A stretch of 44,143 nucleotides of DNA from an uncultured Oligoflexales bacterium (GTDB taxonomy: Bacteria > Bdellovibrionota_B > Oligoflexia > Oligoflexales > JAPPIL01). The position numbers were made by a program, and so were the translations under genes. Each line of letters begins with the position of its first letter. Positions within the stretch are counted from its first letter, which is position 1. The notes below the pieces were generated by a model that ran no database searches, had not been told where the DNA came from, and saw only the letters and a program-made list of their open reading frames with translations. Below, piece after piece: positions 38,214 to 44,143 of this stretch. Where the stretch lies: positions 1-44,143 of the forward strand of contig OY282435.1 of assembly GCA_958296095.1 (NCBI GenBank). The letters run 5' to 3'.

Positions 38214-38509
38214 GACCTATAAACCCCCAGGTGCAGAACCGTATCGATAGGGTGTTCAAGGAGTTACTTACGGATGTATTTGAATTTACAGAGTTTTCTA
38301 TCGATCCGGATGATCGGAGACGGTTTCTAGTTACATTAGATGATGCTGTTTCTAAGATCGTTCGTTTGCGCATTGACGATGCAATGGCATCCCAGTTAGC
38401 GTTCTTTGATTTGATCGAGGATGGGACTATTGCGTATGATGATTGTTGTACTGAACGTCTTGGATGGCATAGGTGTAATAAGAAGCCATGGCGGAAGAAG
38501 ACTGAATAA
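38156..38509 (+). CDS. Small protein of unknown function in the lysis cluster
   Basis: This is 117 residues from ATG 38156, with GTGGAGGATTAGG upstream; it overlaps the membrane protein gene by 58 bases. After a charged N-terminus (KEAGKEERKDRENRK) it is helical (RIDRVFKELLTDVFEFTEF and so on), with a double Cys near the end (YDDCCTERLGWHRC). It has no membrane helix. It may regulate lysis or be unrelated. Confidence 0.55.
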   Translation: MPEKEAGKEERKDRENRKVRPINPQVQNRIDRVFKELLTDVFEFTEFSIDPDDRRRFLVTLDDAVSKIVRLRIDDAMASQLAFFDLIEDGTIAYDDCCTERLGWHRCNKKPWRKKTE

Positions 38510-38535
38510 CGTTAAGGTCTGAGGTGAATAGACGT

Positions 38536-39210
38536 ATGATTCAAAGTGACAATATAAAGGTAATACAACGCGATCTGAAAAAGTTGGTTGGTTTCCGAGG
38601 CGCTATCGATGGTAGGTACGGACGTGCTACTGATAACGCTGTTGATCTTGCAGCTGCACGTAACTTTAAGTTAGGCTTTAACTTTGAAATGCCTGAAGCA
38701 CAACCTGACCCACAACAGGTGTCGATACACAAAGGTGCGAGGGAGGTTTTTGAAAAGGCTAAGTCATATCTAGGAACAGTTGAGATAAAGGGATCGGGTA
38801 ACAACCCAAACATCCTAAATTTCTGGGCTAACATACAGCAAGATTGGGTGCATAGTGATAGTGTGCCTTGGTGTGCTGCGTTTGTCGGTAACGTCTTAGT
38901 CGAGTGCGGTTACAAGTCGACAAACAGTGGACGTGCCAAGAGTTATCTTGAGTGGGGTGTAAGAGCACCTAACCTTAAGTGTCCGCCTATAGGTAGCATT
39001 ATTGTCTTCCATCGCGGACCTCCAGGATCTAGGTTTGGTCATGTTGCATTTCTTGCTGCGCTGCACAATGGTAGTATTTACGATGATCAAAATAACATTA
39101 CAGTGCTAGGTGGCAATCAGTCTGATAAGGTTTGTTTCGCTAAGTATGCAGGTTCAAGATTCGTGGATGCACGTGTACATCATAGCTGGGTTGACTTCAA
39201 GGCAGCCTGA
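38536..39210 (+). CDS. Endolysin: PG-binding domain plus NlpC/P60-like (TIGR02594) peptidase
   Basis: This is 224 residues from ATG 38536, with GAGGTG upstream; GTG 38524 is an alternative. The first 45 residues (IKVIQRDLKKLVGFRGAIDG, then YGRATDNAVDLAA) are a PG_binding_1 module. Residues 75-200 have the TIGR02594 pattern: PNILNFW, then PWCAAFVGN with catalytic C113, GHVAF with H169, and VLGGNQ with N194 as third residue. It would cut peptide cross-links of the cell wall to release progeny. There is no signal peptide, so it needs a holin. Confidence 0.88.
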   Translation: MIQSDNIKVIQRDLKKLVGFRGAIDGRYGRATDNAVDLAAARNFKLGFNFEMPEAQPDPQQVSIHKGAREVFEKAKSYLGTVEIKGSGNNPNILNFWANIQQDWVHSDSVPWCAAFVGNVLVECGYKSTNSGRAKSYLEWGVRAPNLKCPPIGSIIVFHRGPPGSRFGHVAFLAALHNGSIYDDQNNITVLGGNQSDKVCFAKYAGSRFVDARVHHSWVDFKAA

Positions 39211-39241
39211 GTGATAGTAACTATCACATATGTTATGTGAT
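39211..39241. promoter_or_regulatory. Two overlapping operator palindromes
   Basis: GTGATAG-TAA-CTATCAC (39211-39227) and ATCACATA-TGT-TATGTGAT (39223-39241) are perfect inverted repeats that share five bases. They lie directly upstream of the XRE-type gene at 39260 and are typical of a Cro/C1-family autoregulator's binding sites. Confidence 0.65.
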
Positions 39242-39259
39242 GTTTGCTAGGATTACGAT

Positions 39260-39502
39260 TTGAAAACAATTTCTGACAACATAGATAAGCTTCTGGGACA
39301 GCGCAACTGGACATATAGAACATTTGCATATCAGCTAAATGTGCCTTACATGCGTGCATACGATTTGATACGCGGGTACATGGAAGACGACGTGCCAGAA
39401 AGTATGTACCAACGTGTTGCAGATGCTTTTGAGATTGGCCTAGCAGAGCTATACAAAGGTACTAAGAGAGATGGAGATGGAAATGAAAATACCAAGACTT
39501 AA
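39260..39502 (+). CDS. XRE/Cro-type transcription regulator
   Basis: This is 80 residues from TTG 39260 (AGGATTACGA upstream). It has a Cro/C1-type helix-turn-helix (LGQRNWTYRTFAYQLNVPYM, then YDLIRGYMEDDVPESMYQRV) over residues 10-60. The paired operator palindromes just upstream suggest that it represses its own promoter. It opens the packaging and structural operon and overlaps the putative small terminase gene by 32 bases. It may control entry into the late phase. No integrase is present, so a classic lysogeny switch is not implied. Confidence 0.75.
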   Translation: MKTISDNIDKLLGQRNWTYRTFAYQLNVPYMRAYDLIRGYMEDDVPESMYQRVADAFEIGLAELYKGTKRDGDGNENTKT

Positions 39503-39890
39503 TGGCAAGGTTTCAAGAGCACGAGAAAAACAAGTCTTTGGTGTCGTGAAACCTACGCCTAAACAGTATTTTAAGCTGTGGGAGAAGGAAGAGAAGTTAA
39601 GGATGTTGCAGAAGTACATTCTATCTCTTAACCTCAAGAATCCATTTATGCATCCTAATTTTCTTAAGGCGATGGAGTTACATAACAAGACAGACGGAAC
39701 GTATAGTAAGATAGTCGCTGAAGATAAGAATGCTAAGACTGACTTGAACATCGTATACATAACTCAAGAAGAGAACGAAAAGAAATGGCTTGAGAAGATC
39801 AAGTCACAACAGAAGAATCTTAAGATGCCAACAATAGCTGAAAGTAGAAAGGCTGCTAAGACGGAAGATGAATACGCCGAAGATATGTAA
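39471..39890 (+). CDS. Putative small terminase subunit
   Basis: This is 139 residues from ATG 39471 (or from 39483, with GGAG upstream). It is a highly basic and helical protein (QYFKLWEKEEKLRMLQKYIL, later EENEKKWLEKIKSQQKNLKM). It lies 17 bases before the large terminase gene, where the small subunit normally sits. It has a central helical region and a charged C-terminus but no obvious helix-turn-helix, so the DNA-recognition part may be provided by the adjacent HTH gene. The call rests on position. Confidence 0.55.
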   Translation: MEMEMKIPRLNGKVSRAREKQVFGVVKPTPKQYFKLWEKEEKLRMLQKYILSLNLKNPFMHPNFLKAMELHNKTDGTYSKIVAEDKNAKTDLNIVYITQEENEKKWLEKIKSQQKNLKMPTIAESRKAAKTEDEYAEDM

Positions 39891-39907
39891 CGTCCAACGA
39901 CAAGAAG

Positions 39908-41380
39908 ATGCCTGGTAAAAATGAGTGGAGACCTATACCCAACTCAACACAAGAACTTGCAATTGATACTCGCGTTGATCAAACTCTATTCTGTGGCACT
40001 CGTGGGTGCGGTAAGACAGCCTCACAATTAGCGCTATTCCGTAGTATGGCTGCAAAGTCAGATGATAGATGTGTTGGTATGATTATCGATACCGACTACA
40101 AATCACTCGACAACTTAATACAACACGCACATCGTATCTATCGTGGCGCAGGTAGATTCAAATCTTCTCGTGCTGATTACTATTGGTTGTTTCCTAACGG
40201 GCCGAGACTTTTGTTTCGTGCGATTCGTGGGGTTGATGGATGTAAGACATATCTTGGTGATGACATTGCATTCTTAGGATTTAACGAGCTTACTAAGTAT
40301 CCTAACTTAGATGTATACAATACGATGATGGCTTCTTTGCGTGTTAGTGCAGACGCGGGGATAAAGACAAAGGTCTTCAGCACAACAAATCCTTTTGGCA
40401 TCGGTAAGCTCGCAGTCAAACGTAAGTTTATTGATCCTGTACCGTATGGTGTGCCTTACATAGACAAGGTCGAGATACCTTGGCTAGACAACAAGGTGCA
40501 TATCGAACGTAAGTCTATAATGTCATTGAGAGGTAATTATGCAGAGAATCCTTACTTTACCAAGGCTGATATTGCTAACTTGTTGCAGGGTGTTGAGGAT
40601 GATCCTGCTAAGTATGCTGCTTGGGTATTATGCGATTGGGATGCCGCTGGTGGTGACGGCTTGTTCTCCAATTTATGGCAGCGTGACGTACATGTTTTAC
40701 CGGACTTTCCCATTCCACACGAGTGGTACATTGACCGTGCATTTGATTGGGGTAGTTCTACACCTTTCAGCATAGGTTGGTTTGCGCGATCAAATGGCGA
40801 TGATGTGCATCATAATGGTGAGACTATATCATTGCCAAGGGGTAGTGTGGTGCAGTTTGCGGAGTGGTATGGATGTCCTAAAGATCGTAACGGTAAGCTT
40901 GCGATAGGTACTAACAAAGGACTAGAGCTTACGCCAAGAGGTATCGCACACGGTATTAAGATACGTGAGGGTAAGTGGCTAGAGTCAGGTATGATACGCA
41001 AAAGACCGGCAGCAGGAGCAGCAGATACGCAAATAAATCATAAGGTTAGGGCTGATATTGCGACTATCGCTAAGACAATGGGTCAGTATGGAGTGCATTG
41101 GTTGCCATGTTACAAAGCATCTGGTAGTGTAATACAAGGCATACAGGCGATACGTAATGGTCTTCAAAGTGCTCTTAAGCGAGATCATAATGGCTTCTAT
41201 GTTCAGCGTAAATGTCAGGCAACAATTGAGACGTTGCCCTTTCTTGAAAAGGAAGACGAAGATATAGCACCTGACCAAGAAGATCATGCGTTTGATATGA
41301 TTAGATATAGGTTGTTGAAACGTGGCGCTACAAAACCAGCGGACATATCCTTTCCACGGGCTGCTAAATTCGGATATTGA
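39908..41380 (+). CDS. terL: Large terminase subunit
   Basis: This is 490 residues from ATG 39908 (AAGAAG upstream). The ATPase has Walker A GTRGCGKT (30-37) and a Walker B strand IAFLGFNEL with the catalytic Glu (about 120-128). A coupling motif VFSTTNPFGIG comes near residue 155-165. The nuclease part has DRAFDWGSS (about 276-284, first metal Asp), an inserted loop, and EDHAFDMIRYRLL near the end (second metal Asp). It packages DNA into procapsids. The headful or cos mode cannot be told from the sequence. It overlaps the longest form of the portal frame. Confidence 0.95.
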   Translation: MPGKNEWRPIPNSTQELAIDTRVDQTLFCGTRGCGKTASQLALFRSMAAKSDDRCVGMIIDTDYKSLDNLIQHAHRIYRGAGRFKSSRADYYWLFPNGPRLLFRAIRGVDGCKTYLGDDIAFLGFNELTKYPNLDVYNTMMASLRVSADAGIKTKVFSTTNPFGIGKLAVKRKFIDPVPYGVPYIDKVEIPWLDNKVHIERKSIMSLRGNYAENPYFTKADIANLLQGVEDDPAKYAAWVLCDWDAAGGDGLFSNLWQRDVHVLPDFPIPHEWYIDRAFDWGSSTPFSIGWFARSNGDDVHHNGETISLPRGSVVQFAEWYGCPKDRNGKLAIGTNKGLELTPRGIAHGIKIREGKWLESGMIRKRPAAGAADTQINHKVRADIATIAKTMGQYGVHWLPCYKASGSVIQGIQAIRNGLQSALKRDHNGFYVQRKCQATIETLPFLEKEDEDIAPDQEDHAFDMIRYRLLKRGATKPADISFPRAAKFGY

Positions 41381-42908
41381 GTCTTTAAGTAATCTTATGG
41401 ACTTGGATTTGTTGCGTGTCTTGCCTGAGTATAACGAGATACGTGATTGTCTTCTTGGCGAACATCAAGTCAAACGTTGCGGAACGTTGTATCTTCCGCC
41501 TCCAACAGACGATCCCGGACAGATAAGTCAGTCATATACCTATGATCATCTTGCAACTAACATATCAGACTCGCTACCAAGAGGTTACAGCCAGAATGCT
41601 GAGGTCAATGCTGAGTATCAAGTATACAAGCAGCGTGCGGTGTTCTGGAACTTTACGCAGCGACACCACCAATCACTTGTTGGACAGATGTTTGTTAATG
41701 AACCTAAGATAGAGTTACCGCCTGAGTTAGAGCCACTCGTAGATGACTGTGATGGGGACGGCACGTCCATGGTGCAGTTTAGCAAGGCTGCCTTTGGTTT
41801 TCTTACTGCCTACTCTCGATGTGGTTTGTGGACAGATTTCCCTAAGACAACTAAGATAGCAACGTTAGCACAGCCTAAGTTACCTGTGTTAGGGTTATCG
41901 TCTCCCTTTAAGCTTCTCGCATGGCAACGTAATGAACAAAACCAGTTGTCATCTATATTAGTCGAGGGGTCATATGATGTGCCTGGCTTATTTACGAGTG
42001 CTAAGTTCTTACAGTACAAACATCTTGCCCTCATCAATGGTCGCTATATGCAGGCTATCTATCGTCCTAAAGATCCTATACGTCTTGGGACGTTGCATGA
42101 ATTGACTTGTATTACGCCTCAGCTTAATACTCTTCCTGAGTTAGAACGTTACCAAGAGCCTATGCCTATCTTAGGTGCAAAAGGTCAGCCGCTAGATGAA
42201 ATAACATTTGAATTCTGCGGTGCTGAAGACAATCGTGAACGTATTGATCCACCGCTACTAGGGCCGCTTGCAGGTGCTAATCTGTCTGATTATCGCACAT
42301 CGGCCGATCTAGAACAGATGTTATTCCTTAGGGGGCAACCTACTGTATGGGTGTCTACAAACGATCCTACGCTCTTCGAACAGCAGTATCCTGATGGTGT
42401 GACACTAGGCAGCAAGACCATCTTACAACTTGGTGAAGGTGGTAATGCAGGTGTTGTGCAGATAGGTGATAGTGATGCACTCACAAACAATATGGACAAG
42501 AAGCGTGAACGTATTGCCGACCTAGGTGTGTTGATACACAGTGAAGGCAACAAACAGCAAACTGCAACTGAGATTACGACTAGGTCGTTACTTAACAATA
42601 GCGCAGTCGCTTCTGCCGCTAACAATCTTTCCGCAGCAATGACTGCTGTTCTTAAGCATGCCGCTACCTTTATAGGTGCTAATCCTGATAACATAGAATT
42701 CCAGATCGATCTTACGAAGTCGGTGCGAGACATATCGATAGAAGAGCGACAACAAAACATGGCTGAGTACGCCGCAGGTATTCTATCACGTAGCGAGATA
42801 CGTGCTCCATTGGAACGTGCTGGTAAGACTATGTTGTCTGATGCTGCCGCTAAGGCTGAGATAGAGCAAGAAGGATTAGGAGATCTCCCCGTCGAGGAGG
42901 TAGCGTAA
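41322..42908 (+). CDS. Portal protein (DUF4055 type)
   Basis: This is up to 528 residues from GTG 41322 (inside terL) or 503 from ATG 41397. Neither has a strong ribosome binding site, so the start is uncertain; 41397 avoids most overlap. Motifs YPDGVTLGSKTILQLGEGG and KQQTATEITTR are typical of DUF4055 portal proteins. The C-terminal 100 residues form a helical region ending EGLGDLPVEEVA. It makes the dodecameric ring for DNA entry and exit. Its last codons contain the GAGGAGG used by the next gene. Confidence 0.88.
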   Translation: MALQNQRTYPFHGLLNSDIESLSNLMDLDLLRVLPEYNEIRDCLLGEHQVKRCGTLYLPPPTDDPGQISQSYTYDHLATNISDSLPRGYSQNAEVNAEYQVYKQRAVFWNFTQRHHQSLVGQMFVNEPKIELPPELEPLVDDCDGDGTSMVQFSKAAFGFLTAYSRCGLWTDFPKTTKIATLAQPKLPVLGLSSPFKLLAWQRNEQNQLSSILVEGSYDVPGLFTSAKFLQYKHLALINGRYMQAIYRPKDPIRLGTLHELTCITPQLNTLPELERYQEPMPILGAKGQPLDEITFEFCGAEDNRERIDPPLLGPLAGANLSDYRTSADLEQMLFLRGQPTVWVSTNDPTLFEQQYPDGVTLGSKTILQLGEGGNAGVVQIGDSDALTNNMDKKRERIADLGVLIHSEGNKQQTATEITTRSLLNNSAVASAANNLSAAMTAVLKHAATFIGANPDNIEFQIDLTKSVRDISIEERQQNMAEYAAGILSRSEIRAPLERAGKTMLSDAAAKAEIEQEGLGDLPVEEVA

Positions 42909-42909
42909 G

Positions 42910-44143
42910 ATTGCTAAGCGAAAGATCCCCCGTAAAATTCCCGTAGATAAATTTGTCGACATGAACTTCATTTCCCGTATTACGGAGAATGAAGTCATAC
43001 TACAAGGTGCGCGTGATTGGGCACATGAAATGTGGGCTGAGATAATCCATTATAGTTATGGTGATTTTATCGGCGCACATATCGCTAAGTCAAAAGAGAG
43101 TCGCGATCGGTTACGTGGTGTGGCTATAAAGAATCTCGACACACTCATAGATGCCGGCTTCAAATCATATGAAAAGAATGTCCTAGATCCTTTGGCAAGA
43201 GCAGCTGTTAAACAACAGCGAATAAAGAATGGATACTTAGGCGCAATCCGTCTTAGAGGTGAGAAAGACGAAGCAGAAGTTAAGGGAGTTAAGCGCAGTC
43301 TTAGGACAGATGAGTTGCGTCGTAACTTTAAGTCTTATGCACGACGTGTCATGATGGAGAACGCAAGAGAGACAGCCAAACTCTATGCTAGGATTGATCG
43401 GACTAACAACACACCGCGGGTGCGAATTGCTAAGAATGTTGCGTGGAATCTTGGTATTGAGTCACTTCGTATTCAGGTCTTTGGATTCAAGCGCCGTATA
43501 TTTAACGATGACATAAAACTAGCAGCTGTAACCTTAGGGTTGGATGACTTCTTACCTAACACTAAGGGTAAGGCTGCTAAGATTCCTATCTTCTCATCAA
43601 GTCCTGTGCCATTTATGAAAGTTGAGACACCAGGGTTAGGCACTAAAGTTCCGTTTAGTTCTCATACTACTGGCTATACATCTTACGTAGACGCGGGTTG
43701 GGAAGATGATCAAAAACAAGCTGCGTCTGACTACACTGCTGCCTTTTTAAAAGATCTTGTCCAACAGATTGGTGGGTTTACTGATGATGAGATGGCTAAT
43801 TTGCCGTTAGGATTGTTGGAAGGTGCAGTCAGACAAATCATTGCCCCACCTGGGGGTGGGGGTGTTGTTCGTAGGGCATTTGCATATTGGAAGTTCAAGT
43901 TGATGTTGCGTGTAGGTGTTAACCTTGCATCAGAAACAACAGGAATAGACTTCCGTAAATTTCTCTATGAGACTTTGCCTGAGTTCTTCAGGTTAGAGCG
44001 TAGTCCCGGGAGAGAATACTCAGATGTGCAAAGAGCAGCCTTTCGTGAAGCTATTCAATCAATCTTTGCACATTTGCGTCCTTTAAAGGATGATCCGGAC
44101 AGTGTTGCAGTGGCGCAAGTTCATGGACTACATTTGGATTGGC
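42910..44143 (+). CDS. MuF-like minor head protein, N-terminal part (continues at base 1)
   Basis: The frame is closed upstream by TAG 42901-42903 and has no ATG until 42961. An AUU at 42910-42912 lies nine bases after a perfect GAGGAGG (42894-42900), so translation most likely starts there (IAKRKIPRKIPVD), overlapping nothing and one base after the portal stop. The alternative ATG 42961 has no ribosome binding site. The 411 residues in this part are helical (HYSYGDFIGAHIAKSKESRD, later RRNFKSYARRVMMENARETA). They run off the window end in the same phase as the frame at base 3. Confidence 0.85.
   Translation, partial: MAKRKIPRKIPVDKFVDMNFISRITENEVILQGARDWAHEMWAEIIHYSYGDFIGAHIAKSKESRDRLRGVAIKNLDTLIDAGFKSYEKNVLDPLARAAVKQQRIKNGYLGAIRLRGEKDEAEVKGVKRSLRTDELRRNFKSYARRVMMENARETAKLYARIDRTNNTPRVRIAKNVAWNLGIESLRIQVFGFKRRIFNDDIKLAAVTLGLDDFLPNTKGKAAKIPIFSSSPVPFMKVETPGLGTKVPFSSHTTGYTSYVDAGWEDDQKQAASDYTAAFLKDLVQQIGGFTDDEMANLPLGLLEGAVRQIIAPPGGGGVVRRAFAYWKFKLMLRVGVNLASETTGIDFRKFLYETLPEFFRLERSPGREYSDVQRAAFREAIQSIFAHLRPLKDDPDSVAVAQVHGLHLDW

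Noticed and set aside
39449..39760. Leftward frame opposite the putative small terminase gene
   Set aside because: It has no ribosome binding site and lies across two coupled plus-strand genes.

Overview
The window looks like the complete, circularly closed genome of a tailed double-stranded DNA bacteriophage with siphovirus-type genes. It has a tail tube protein, a tape measure protein and a frameshifted tail chaperone, and I see no sheath or baseplate genes. One reading frame runs off the right end (42910..44143) and continues in phase, without a stop, at base 1 (1..1526). Together they make one minor head protein of about 919 residues, so the ends probably abut and base 1 is an arbitrary cut. 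AGGAGG-type ribosome binding sites, sigma70-like promoters and a perfect DnaA box point to a bacterial host. The host genus cannot be read from the sequence.

Layout. (1) 39.3-44.1 kb continuing to 23.2 kb, all plus strand: an XRE-type regulator with operator palindromes, a putative small terminase, large terminase, DUF4055-type portal, MuF-like minor head protein, scaffold, major capsid, three or four connector/tail-completion proteins, tail tube, tail chaperone with -1 frameshift, tape measure, distal-tail-like protein, a DUF2163/gpL-like cysteine protein, a central hub carrying an apparent von Willebrand A domain, a fibre with two blocks of six kelch-like repeats, two mini-proteins, a second fibre and a Dam-like adenine methyltransferase. 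(2) 23.3-28.6 kb: an accessory zone of small, mostly unrecognised genes on alternating strands, with a VRR-NUC nuclease and several membrane/coiled-coil proteins. (3) 28.6-31.0 kb: a divergent promoter/operator region driving a rightward operon of small, partly paralogous proteins. One of these is interrupted at a G10 tract. (4) 31.0-31.5 kb: no intact long gene, but strong inverted repeats, a leftward terminator and a decayed leftward reading frame. (5) 31.5-32.2 kb: a secreted-type and a membrane protein. (6) 32.2-32.46 kb: a likely replication origin with a DnaA box, an AT-rich stretch and eight 9-bp iterons arranged in a large inverted repeat. (7) 32.46-35.0 kb: leftward RepA-type helicase and primase-polymerase genes, then a second divergent promoter and a rightward gene whose product ends in an SSB-like tip. 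(8) 35.0-37.6 kb: small DNA-binding-type and unknown genes. (9) 37.63-39.21 kb: a leader with competing inverted repeats, then membrane proteins and an NlpC/P60-like endolysin with a peptidoglycan-binding domain.

How it fits together. Early transcription probably leaves the two divergent promoter regions (about 28.7 and 34.5 kb). The iteron region with the helicase and primase-polymerase would replicate the genome using host DnaA and host polymerase; no phage DNA polymerase, integrase or partition genes are visible. The XRE regulator sits at the head of the late packaging and structural operon. The most unusual points are the vWA domain in the tail hub, the iteron origin, the methyltransferase flanked by fibre-end repeats, the attenuator-like leader before the lysis genes, and two genes that seem to start at AUU.
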